Positions 56,253 through 64,000 of a stretch of 64,000 bases of DNA are shown one piece after another. The translations under genes were made by a program, and so were the position numbers. Source of the stretch: Peronospora farinosa (taxonomy: Eukaryota; Oomycota; Peronosporomycetes; Peronosporales; Peronosporaceae); assembly GCA_947646735.1 (NCBI GenBank), contig CANTFK010000362.1, positions 1-64,000 of the forward strand. The letters run 5' to 3'. Each line of letters begins with the position of its first letter. Within the stretch, counting starts at the first letter, position 1. The notes beneath the pieces were generated by a model. That model was not told where the DNA came from and ran no database searches. It was given only the letters and a program-made list of their open reading frames with translations.

Positions 56253-57647
56253 ATGGACACTAGACGCCCACGAAACAATGTCTCTGACAGCCAGAACTGG
56301 GAACACCAAGCGACAATCCGTAGAGAGCAGGCGCCGCAGGTCATGGATGGGGACTTGAAACCGTGGCGCTTGTATGGTCTTGAAGGAGCTGTCGAACCCG
56401 AGCCACTGGAGGTCATGAAGGACCTTTTCACGCGATACCGTACAGTGAGAGGCAAGGTGACGAACAACGCATATACCGACGATGCGTTGCAGAGGTCTTG
56501 GTGTGCCTTCATCAGGCGCTGGAACGCGAGCCGACGTGAAGGAACGTCCTCACGTCCAGGTTAGACGGTCGCGAGGGAACGCGATATTGGCGACCTGCGC
56601 CGGCGCATCTGTCGTATGACTTGTGACGAGTTTCACCTTTGTTACGTCCACATTCGTGAGGGATGTCTAACGTGCAACGTGGGCGGGTCGCGACCGGTCC
56701 GGCAGGAATGGGACGACTTAGTGTGTGCGCGAGGCATGCCCGACCATATTCGTCCATGGATTGCCCGTTATGAGAGAAGCCTTTCGGAGCTCCAGGTGTC
56801 CGAGCTACGGCGAGTGAGAACGCGTCCTTACGATCGCCGACGGCATTCACGTAGCCGAGATCGTCAACCGTATCATCCATATGCTCTCGAGCCTCGTAAT
56901 AGGTCTCGGTCTCGGATTCGCTCGGGAGGTCGTTGCGGTTTCGTTGCTCGCGAGCATTACGGCTCGCGAGATCGGGGATGTAACCGTCAGCGTCGGTCGC
57001 GACCACCGTCTTTCTACGGGACTCATAGTCCTCGACCACGTCCGGGACATCTTGGGACAGCGTACTCGATGGCTCCCATGTATCGTCCGCCGGGGAATAT
57101 CCCAACCAGCGAACCCTGTAATGTTTCTCGACACGCTTCTTCATGGGCGCCGAGTTATTACTCGGCGCCTGGGACTTGTGATCCTCGTGATCGGAAATCC
57201 GGTCGACAATCCAGCGTCGCGCACCCGATGCATCGACTAATGGAGGAGGAGCATCACGACGGAAGGCCTCTGGCGATGAGCGCCGATTCTCGTAATCGGG
57301 CGCCTGTACAGTCGAATGATGAGCTGCGCCTACTCCGCGCTGAAGCTGAGGAGTCGAAGAATGCCCTACTTGATGCTCGCGAGATGGCTGAGAGAGCTCA
57401 AGATCGTGCGGATGCTGCGACTGAGGCTGCTGAGCGGACTCGACGTGAGCAGCTGGTTTTAGTTGAGCGCCTACGTCAACTTGAGACGACTGCGTTCGGA
57501 GGGCCCCAGCAGATCGAGTCTGCACGCGTTCGGGCAGGACTTGGTCCCAGTCGTTGTCAACGTCGTCGTCAAGGGATGTCGGATCTCGAGCCGGCACAGA
57601 AGAGCGGGGAAGATTCGAGGGGAGATCCGCCGGCAGGTAAGCCTTGA
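56253..57647 (+). CDS. Antisense coiled-coil ORF opposite the integrase tail and chromodomain
   Basis: The frame starts ATG at 56,253, 103 bp inside the 3' LTR, and runs 464 codons to 57,647 with one TAG (56,562). Without it the ORF would be 104 plus 343 codons with a second ATG at 56,616. The N-terminus (LKPWRLYGLEGAVEPEPLEV, LQRSWCAFIRRWNASRREG) is not recognised. The middle is Arg/Ser-rich. Residues about 350-410 (ELRLLRAEAEESKNALLDAR, AERAQDRADAATEAAERTRR) form a strong coiled coil. It lies opposite the pol frame 56,512-57,846. A related coiled-coil reading occurs at 42,140-42,420. It may be an antisense ORF like those of some plant Gypsy elements, or a by-product of the sense codon pattern. 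Confidence 0.45.
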
Positions 57648-58320
57648 GGCGCCCGACGTAGAACGTCGGGTGCAAACGCATAGATGTAGGTATGTCTAGC
57701 GTGTAAGCGTCACCATGCACCTTAACAACCCGAAATGGGCCAATATATCTTGGCGCTAACTTATTAGCGCCCAAAGTCGTCACTGAGGTGTTTGGTAATC
57801 CACTTGTTGATAACAATACTCTGTCACCTACTCGAAATATCAACACATTCTTTCGACCTCTTCTGTCTGCATTCTCCTTTTGCTTGTCGACTGCCTATTT
57901 GAATGCATCACGCACAAAACGCGTGATTCCTTGTCGTAATAGTAGGAATTCGGTTACTGCAGCCGAACTTACAGGCGACGTATTCTCCTTTGGAGCAAAA
58001 TTGGCAACGGAAGACGCGATGGAAAGCATCGCGTCAGGAGTCGATATGTCGTTGTACACGAAATTACCAGTATTAGGTGCATCGGCAGCAATCTTATGCG
58101 CATCGTAATCAATCATCAATAGTTTCGGCGCAATTCCATCCGTAGATACTCCCCCACCAAGCTTGTAGACAGGGTGTTCTGAAGCTGAGAGAGCAAGCAG
58201 CGCCGGAACGCAAGAATGCCTCGCGTTGTTAACGAAAAAGGGCGTCAACCCGGTTGACGCGTGGACAGCATTGTTTATTGCAAACTCTGCAAGTGGAAGA
58301 AATGAACTCCATGATGAGAA
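56512..58320 (-). pseudogene. Integrase C-terminus and chromodomain
   Basis: Same frame as the integrase core but cut by TAG at 58,321 and 57,895. It continues AEFAINNAVHASTGLTPFFV (58,270), the GPY-like barrel (VGDRVLLSTSG, LAPRYIGPFRVVKVHGDAYT, HPTFYVGRLKAYL; 57,846-57,650), a Pro/Gln/Ser-rich spacer, then the chromodomain (KHYRVRWLGYSPADDTWEP, 57,020-57,140). The frame runs about 200 codons past the chromodomain without recognisable content, opposite the antisense ORF. Confidence 0.8.
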
Positions 58321-59206
58321 CTATGTTGCATAACTGCGCAAGACATCTTCGAGCACTCTGTTCACACGCTCCGTTTGCCCATCCGTCTCTGGATGGGCCG
58401 CCGTAGACATAAGCAACCGCGTGCCTAGTAGCTGGAATAATTCGGCCCAGAAAGCCGAAGTGAAACGCGGGTCACGGTCCGAAACAATAGATTCTGGCAA
58501 GCCGTGATGCCTAAAGATAAGATCAATGACGATCTTCGCTGTCGTCTCCGCCGTAATGTTGGCGGAGACCGGAGCAAAATGCACCATTTTGCTGAATCGA
58601 TCCACTAGAACCAATACGCCCGTGCGTTTCTGTTCATCCGGTGGAAGGCCAAAGATAAAATCCATGCTGACCGAGCGCCAGGCTTCCGTAGCAATCGGAA
58701 GCGGACGAAATGGGGCTTGTGAAGACGGCGCAGGCTTCACACGCTGACAGGTTTCACAGGAGCGCACCCATTTCTGGATGTATTTATACATTCGCGGCCA
58801 GAAGAATACGCGAGAAATAGTTGCAAACGTCTTCTCGCGACCCAGGTGTCCGCCAGCTGGGCTGTCGTGAAATTCATGAACCAATCGGGCTCGAAGGTCG
58901 TCATCAGCAGGGATGACGACACGCGGGGAATCAAAGACGTCCATCGTGTACGTCAGCAACGGACCACCAAGCGCGTAACGCTTGATGTTTGTCGCGTGTT
59001 GGTTTCGTCAACTTCGCGAGTAATTTTTCGCTCGGGTCCCTGAGATAGTTGATGATTCCTGCATAGAAGGAATCATTCGCGTAGGATTCAGCGATCTGAG
59101 TTTGGATCGATAGCACGGGGGTCGAAATCATCGCATTAAGCCCCAGCCCAATACAACACGCACAGGTATCTTCGTCGTCATCAACATACTCCGTTTGATG
59201 ACCCAT
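58321..59206 (-). pseudogene. Integrase zinc region and core
   Basis: The frame 58,321-58,959 carries HEFHDSPAGGHLGREKTFAT and VRSCETCQRVKPAPSS (HHCC), SMDFIFGLPPDEQKRTGVLV (first Asp), IVSDRDPRFTSAFWAEL (second Asp) and HPETDGQTERVNRVLED (Glu). All catalytic residues are present. Upstream, 58,931-59,206 is in the RNase H frame (a linker with CACCIGLGLNA), so one frame change lies near 58,970. TAG at 58,321 ends the core. Confidence 0.85.
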
Positions 59207-59275
59207 ATCACGCCGAGGATCGTAATCAGGACGACGAGAAAGCGCGTCAGCGAGAATGTTATTCTTGCCAGGCTT

Positions 59276-60229
59276 TTAATGCACCACAAAATTATACTCG
59301 GCAAAAAATGACAACCACCGTGCCATACGCTGGGACAAGTGAGGACTCTTGACGGCGATACGCAATGATGCGTGATCTATGTAGATAGAAAACATCTTTT
59401 CGCCGAGCAAATATACTCTAAACTTGATTAGCGCGTAACGCATAGCCAAAAGTTCCTTATCGTGTACCGGATAATTTTTCTCGGCAGGTTTCATTTGTCG
59501 TGATTGAAAACTCACGACGCGCTCTCGACCCTCGTCATCAAATTGCATGAGAGCACATCCTATAGCGAAATTGCTCGCGTCGCACACGACGTGGAATGAC
59601 TTAGAGTCATCAGGTAACATCAGCACCGGTTCCTCGGACAAGCTCTTCTTTACGGAGTCGAAGGCAGATTGATGTTCTGCCGTCCATAACCATACTGAAT
59701 CTTTCTTGAGCAAAGTCGATAATGGCTGAATTAGCTCAGCATAGTTCTTCGTATACTTATGCAAGTAATTCGCCAGACCGAGCCATTGACGTAATTCAGT
59801 TTGGTTTCTGGGCGTTGGCCAGGAACAGATCGATGAGATCTTCTCAGGATCAGTGCGGACACCTTCCTTGCTGACGTAGCAACCGAGTACTGGAATCTCG
59901 GGAGCGCAGAAGACACATTTCTTCAAATTCGCATACAATTTATTCTCGCGCATAACTTGAAACACCTGCTTCAAGTGTCGAAGGTGTACCTCCGTAGCGC
60001 TGAGCTTTTGCTCAGCGCGGCTGTGAACGAAAATGTCGTCAAAGTAGCTCGGTTCAAAGTCGCGAAGTGGGCGAAGTACTTGTGTCACCATCCGATTGAA
60101 CGTAGCTGGAGCATTCTTAAGGCCTTGTGGCATGACTAACCACTCCCAAAGCATCCCGCTTGGGGTGCTGACCGCAGTGAACGGAATGTCACTGTCCCTC
60201 ATGAGGATCTGATAGAAACCGTCTGTCAA
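59276..60229 (-). pseudogene. Reverse transcriptase palm and RNase H
   Basis: 317 open codons. TDGFYQILMRDSDIPFTAVS, SGMLWEWLVMPQGLKNAPAT, the active site YFDDIFVHSRAE, EIPVLGCYVSKEGVRTDPEK, LRQWLGLANYLHKYTKNY, then RNase H (FHVVCDASNFAIGCALMQFD, YPVHDKELLAMRYALIKFRV, ERMA-like RMARWLSFFAEYNFVVH). Both catalytic motifs are intact. A one-base deletion at about 60,229 (AVD then TDGFYQ) separates it from the fingers. TAA at 59,276 replaces the Tyr usually seen in VVHYKPG. Confidence 0.88.
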
Positions 60230-61026
60230 TCTACGGCGCTGTAGATCTCGCTCCCGGACATGGTTTTTAATACCATGTCTTTTCGAGGAATAGGCGTTTG
60301 AGCCGGGATCGTGGCGTCATTCAGCTTGTTGAAGGCGTGCACAATGCGCCAACCGCCGGTGGCTTTCTTCACACAGAAAGTCGGACTCGAATGTGGCGAG
60401 ATACTCTCGCGGACATGGCCAGCCTTGCGGCGACCCTCGAAAAAATCATCAATAGCGATGACTTGGTCGCGCGGTAACGGCCACTGCCGCGTCACGCAAT
60501 ATTTCGATCCTGGCACGAGATCTATCTCGTGCCGCACACCACGATCGGCCGAAGAGCTCAGCTGGACTTGTCTCCGGAAAAAAGTCGGCGTTCTCACGGC
60601 GATATCGTATACAGGGTTGCCCGAAGCACGAAGAGCATCCCAAGACTGTGCCGCGAAGCGTTCTTCGCGCGCTGATTTAGGCTCGGCGCTCTTCGGGCGA
60701 GCCTCCAGAACTTCTTCATTGGCTGCTTCGGTGGCTAAAACGATGCACACTTGCTCGATGTCGCCGTCCTTGAGGTCATGAAGGAAGTCTTGCCATGTAA
60801 GGTCTGGCAGAGATGTGATATCTGCAGCAGTGCACGGTGGACTCGCTACCTCAATGTAGCGGCCACGATGTGGGGATCCCTCCACATATTCAAGCGCGCA
60901 TACGGATTCCGTCACTACGGAATCAAATGTATCAGCATCTTGACGTGAATTTCGTCGTCTCGGTGATCGGCGTGCTCCTTTCTTGCGTTTTCTCTTGCGT
61001 CTCGAGCCCCTTCTCGATACTGGCAC
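60226..61026 (-). pseudogene. Reverse transcriptase N-terminal part
   Basis: 266 codons. An Arg/Lys-rich start, an acidic connector, then SAREERFAAQSWDALRASGN, DRGVRHEIDLVPGSKYCVTR, SPTFCVKKATGGWRIVHAFN and IPAQTPIPRKDMVLKTMSGS, the finger region. It ends at the one-base deletion described for the palm. The same blocks occur in the relic at 4,339-4,930. Confidence 0.85.
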
Positions 61027-61044
61027 GTCGCTATCACAAGAAAA

Positions 61045-61587
61045 TTATGTACCCCCCTCTAGACGTGGGAGCTCTGTCTCCACCACGTCGGTCTCATGCG
61101 GATCCGTAGTCCGCCCATTCTCGTCAATCAAAAGCGGGAGCTCGTCTTCGACCGCTCCACTTGTTTGAGGGAGTCCCTGCTCGACCGCCTCGATATTTAT
61201 CGGGAGCCTCTGCTCGTCCGATGTGCTTGTATGCGGGAGCCCCTGCTCGACCGCCTCATTGAGAATCGGGAACCCCCGTTCGACCGATGTCTGTGTGTGC
61301 GGGAACCGCTGTTCAGCCGCCTCGTTGTGAATCGGGAACCCCTGTTCGACCGATGTCTGTGTATGCGGGAACCGCTGTCCGACCGCCTCGTTGTGCATCG
61401 GGAACCACTGTTCGACCGATGTCTGTGTATGCGGGAACCTCTGTTTGACCGCCTCGTTCTGTGGCTCCGTCAGTGTAACGGAACATACTGCGCACAGAGA
61501 GCCATCGATCTCTCTGTGTTGACTACTAGTCGTGGCGAGTTCGTTCACGACCCTGATGTGAGGCCAATCGGATGAAGCGACCAACAA
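61045..61587 (-). pseudogene. Pol linker with five 22-residue repeats
   Basis: Between protease and RT. From 61,458 to 61,129 the frame has five tandem 22-codon units (e.g. NEAVGQRFPHTQTSVEQGFP plus IH), each made of two similar 11-residue halves (VxQRFPHTQT / VEQGFPIHNE). The DNA period is 66 bp. An acidic tail follows. A frame change near 61,580 separates it from the protease. No enzymatic role is expected; it may be a flexible spacer. Confidence 0.75.
61129..61458 (-). repeat. 66-bp tandem repeat in pol
   Basis: Five units of 66 bp, more alike in the right part (61,260-61,458). Because the period is a multiple of three, both strands stay open across it. Confidence 0.85.
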
Positions 61588-62108
61588 ATGAGTAACACTT
61601 CACTGACGTCATAACCGCTTCGTCTTTTGACGGAACGAGATAGCCAATCTATCTTCGGCTGATACCGTGACAGCCACGGTATCCCAAGTATGCAATCAAA
61701 TGCATAGTTCATCTCGTACACCAAAAATTCGTCGTTGCTCTGGAAACCGTCGAAAGTGTACGGTAAAACCACTGTTTTACGCGAGACACGTTTTGATTGT
61801 CCATCGGCAAGTTTGACAACGATTTTACCTGGACCTTCTCGAACCGTGACAGTCGACGGGAGAAGGGACAAACAGGATACACGAAAGAAGTTGTTGGAAG
61901 CGCCAGAATCCAACAACGCTCTAATTGTTCGCTTCACTCCAGCGACGATGAGACTGATAATAATCAGTCTCGAATCATCGCGCATGGTGGTGGCATTGAA
62001 GTGGGTATGAATCAATTTGGGGCTAGGAGCCCGAGCTGCCACTTGAGTACTCGGGGCTCCATTTCTGCCGGTAGGGCGCCCCAAGCCTACTGGAACCGCT
62101 CGTTTTTT
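61545..62108 (-). pseudogene. Aspartic protease (start of pol after the frameshift)
   Basis: In the -1 frame after the slippery site. RLIIISLIVAGVKRTIRALL, the catalytic loop DSGASNNFFR, LPYTFDGFQSNDEFLVYEMN and FDCILGIPWLSRYQPKIDW. The catalytic DSG is intact. It has no AUG near its start, as expected for a frameshift-dependent pol. Related relics lie at 3,190-3,370 and 1,330-1,745. Confidence 0.88.
62074..62108 (-). promoter_or_regulatory. Programmed -1 ribosomal frameshift signal between gag and pol
   Basis: The heptamer A_AAA_AAC (62,102-62,108, minus strand) is in register with the gag codons cca-aaa-aac. After nine bases comes CAGTAGG, which contains the gag UAG and can pair with CCTAC 10-15 bases on to form a hairpin with a G+C-rich loop. 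Slipping back one base leads exactly into the protease frame. Copies at about 1,257-1,300 and 3,057-3,105 keep AAAAAAC, the spacing and the hairpin. Confidence 0.8.
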
Positions 62109-62929
62109 GGCGGGACCACCGACGACACAGCGTCTCCTCGTGAGACAGCTGTGTTCATCGTCACCGGCGCAGGTGCACGACAGACAGCCGCACGATGGCC
62201 TGTTCTACCACAACGAAAACACTTCATCGTGTTAGGATTGCGAATGTCGCGGCTTAATGATTTGCCACGACCACGAGAGGAATCAATTGCATTAATTTCC
62301 ATGGGCTCTGGGCCAGACGTCCGGGGATGTTGTGACGCTGCGTGCAGGTACGACGACGCGACAGTGTAATCCTCACGAAGCGCGAGGGCAAATGCCTCCT
62401 CGAGGGACTTTGGCTCAGCACGTGTGAGGCAGTAACGCGTCATGCCCTCTTGCATTCCAAAAATAAAGACATGGACTTGTGAAGCCATGTCAATTGGCTG
62501 CGTGGTAATGCACGAAGCAAGATGACGTGTCTTCTGCACGTAGTCACGCATCGACAGCTTGCCCTGTCGGAGTGAGAAGAAATCTGCACGCAAGCGAGAT
62601 TCATCTTGAGGAGGCTCGAAAGCCAGTCGTAAGTCACGCTGAATATCGTCCAGCGTAGGAAACGCCGACTCATCTACGACGAGCTTTCCGAGAGCCCATT
62701 CCTTGGCTTTGCCGGCAAGACGAGACAACAGGAAATTGACCTTGGCCGTCGGAGTGTCAATTAATCTTGACGCTATTGCAATATCCACCTCGCGAAACCA
62801 GCGATTGAGGGGGAGACGATCCGGACCATCACCGGAGTACGTTGACGTCTCCATCTTGATAGCGACATGGTGCGAAGTGCGCGAGGGAGTCAATACTCGC
62901 CGATTCGCTTCGGCAAGCTCGCGCACCAT
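62087..62929 (-). CDS. Gag polyprotein (capsid and zinc knuckle)
   Basis: 280 open codons, beginning at a Met that is probably internal: upstream, 62,945-63,090 encodes more gag ([20 protein letters not shown]) in another frame, so a frame change lies near 62,940. Capsid blocks: [58 protein letters not shown]. Then [19 protein letters not shown] and the knuckle [14 protein letters not shown]. The stop at 62,087 lies in the frameshift hairpin. Confidence 0.85.
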   Translation of the reverse strand: MVRELAEANRRVLTPSRTSHHVAIKMETSTYSGDGPDRLPLNRWFREVDIAIASRLIDTPTAKVNFLLSRLAGKAKEWALGKLVVDESAFPTLDDIQRDLRLAFEPPQDESRLRADFFSLRQGKLSMRDYVQKTRHLASCITTQPIDMASQVHVFIFGMQEGMTRYCLTRAEPKSLEEAFALALREDYTVASSYLHAASQHPRTSGPEPMEINAIDSSRGRGKSLSRDIRNPNTMKCFRCGRTGHRAAVCRAPAPVTMNTAVSRGDAVSSVVPPKNERFQ

Positions 62930-63130
62930 ATAGTCTTGGATGGTGGCACGTTGATCACAGGCGTCGCTGTGCTCAGCAGCGACGTCACAATAGTTTCACC
63001 AGACACCGCCGCGAGGCGATGTAGTGCCTGCCACTCTACCGAGGTGAGATGTGGAAAATCAGAATGCTCCAGCGAGACCGCTGGAGCCACCGAAGACGCC
63101 CATGTTCATCTCGAATCTGGTCATTGAAAG

Positions 63131-63148
63131 GACTACGAAGTGCTACCA
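63131..63148 (-). promoter_or_regulatory. Primer-binding site of the 7.6-kb element
   Basis: The minus strand reads TGGTAGCACTTCGTAGTC two bases after the 5' LTR. The same string occurs beside family A LTRs (103-120, 37,321-37,339). Confidence 0.7.
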
Positions 63149-63150
63149 GG

Positions 63151-63469
63151 TGTAACGGGCTAAGGACCCGTTACCGTCTTACACTAAAAGGGCGTTGAGG
63201 AAGCGCTCTTAATTTACTCGTAAATATAACTCTGTTTTATTTTTGTTTTAGTTTTAATTCGCAGTAAGTGCGAATATGTTCCCTAGCTCATGGGAACCAC
63301 TCAATATGGAAGTCAATTTATTATTGGCTAATTATTGGGTATGGCACCCCAATAATAAACCAATAATAAAATGACGCGCAGTATCCGCTAATCAAATACT
63401 GCCCTATGCCTACTTATGTAATTATGTATTAATCCTATAACTACTTATGTAATAGGTAGACCCATTACA
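63151..63469 (-). repeat. 5' LTR of the 7.6-kb element
   Basis: TGTAACGGGC...CCCATTACA, partner of 55,842-56,150. Its A+T-rich middle (ATTTACTCGTAAATATAACT) probably holds promoter elements, but none could be fixed by eye. Confidence 0.93.
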
Positions 63470-63474
63470 GATGA

Positions 63475-64000
63475 CATCTGCATTGCCTAACTCCATAGGA
63501 ATGGCATCAGACTTCTCGGACGCGGCCTGTAATAGGCTGTTGCCGAGGCGCTGTTGTAGGATTGCTCCTCAACTAAGGCAATGTCAATTGCCTCTTCAAT
63601 AGTCGCTGGCATCTTTCTAAAAAGAGCCTGATGCGATGGGCAGTGCCTCAGTCCATTCATGAACGTGGCCACCTTGATACGCTCTGGTATCGGTTCCCCA
63701 TTTTGGACGCCGACAGCGAACGCATCTCCTGCACAAATTCTTGCAGAGAGCGTTTCGCCTGTCGTGCTCCAAAGAAGCGCGCCTTAAGCAACACTTCGGT
63801 GTTAGGCTGCTGATACATGGCGCGAATCTTTGCCTTAAAGATCGCCCATGATGGAAATGCATCAGCGTTTGCCGTAAACGCAGAGCAAGCCCACTCTGAC
63901 GCCCTACCACGCAAATCTAAAATGGCATACGACACCATTCTGGTGTCGTCTTCGATGAGCTGCGCCATACCGCATTGCTCCTCGGCTATAGGCCAGAGGA
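63475..64000 (-). pseudogene. Gag of the older Gypsy element, interrupted at 55.8 kb
   Basis: Minus strand: 63,657-63,968 encodes MAQLIEDDTRMVSYAILDLR, WACSAFTANADAFPSWAIFK and FFGARQAKRSLQEFVQEMRS. After a frame change, 63,487-63,672 continues VATFMNGLRHCPSHQALFRK and EEAIDIALVEEQSYNSA. The frame then leads to the target site of the 7.6-kb element, and the knuckle resumes at 55,841. The start of gag is beyond the window. Confidence 0.82.

Larger units (their letters stand above)
55842..63469 (-). mobile_element. Ty3/Gypsy chromovirus with both LTRs, 7.6 kb
   Basis: Right (5') LTR 63,151-63,469, left (3') LTR 55,842-56,150, PBS 63,131-63,148, polypurine tract 56,151-56,167. Flanks GATAA (55,837-55,841) and GATGA (63,470-63,474) form a 5-bp target duplication with one change. 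By eye the LTRs differ at about seven positions plus one 10-bp indel, so the insertion is fairly recent. The domain order gag, -1 frameshift, protease, repeat linker, RT, RNase H, integrase, chromodomain is complete. Several stops and frame changes in gag and pol make this copy defective. It sits in the gag of an older element. Confidence 0.93.

Noticed and set aside
61096..61575. 159-codon plus-strand frame across the 66-bp repeat
   Set aside because: Openness on both strands follows from a repeat period divisible by three; the sense frame fits the pol linker.

Overview
The window looks like an oomycete nuclear genome, most likely a Phytophthora or downy mildew (Peronosporales). The host genes have very short GT-AG introns. 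The host set is a PDZ-FYVE-PIPK lipid kinase, a Sly1-type SM protein and a type II membrane glycosyltransferase. They form a small gene island inside gag/pol sequence of the kind common in these genomes. No rRNA, tRNA or CRISPR array was seen.

Layout. 1-16,850: nested, decayed LTR retrotransposons. These are Ty3/Gypsy pieces on both strands (about 590-5,220 and 10,860-11,860), a Ty1/Copia pol on the minus strand (12,551-15,290), a Gypsy gag (15,355-16,050), and a remarkable LTR inside another LTR of the same family (6,793-10,838), both swollen by minisatellites. 17,048-34,479: the gene island. It holds the glycosyltransferase with two decayed paralogue fragments, a PIKfyve/Fab1-like kinase, a possible divergent Mob1-like protein, an ankyrin-like relic, SLY1 with seven exons, and a Gln-rich coiled-coil protein. 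34,480-36,882 shows no gene. 36,883-43,315: a 5' LTR with primer-binding site and gag interrupted by a solo LTR, then a duplicate of the 586-1,945 segment and a Gypsy deletion derivative. 43,316-52,335: a long LTR, a plus-strand coiled-coil/KGP-repeat ORF, and a minus-strand chromodomain Gypsy pol that seems to carry two RNase H domains. 52,336-64,000: another minus-strand Gypsy whose gag is split by a 7.6-kb element (55,842-63,469) with both LTRs, PBS, PPT and a target-site duplication.

The strongest signals beyond routine annotation are these. (1) A textbook -1 frameshift signal lies between gag and pol of the 7.6-kb element: A_AAA_AAC, a 9-nt spacer, and a hairpin holding the gag stop. Its parts are preserved in older copies. 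(2) A long antisense coiled-coil ORF starts just inside the 3' LTR of that element, and a similarly placed plus-strand ORF sits beside the dual-RNase H element. (3) One LTR family makes 4-bp target duplications and varies from about 1.0 to 2.2 kb through different internal minisatellites; one insertion has a nearby empty site. All coordinates, splice sites and domain calls come from reading the sequence; no database search was possible.
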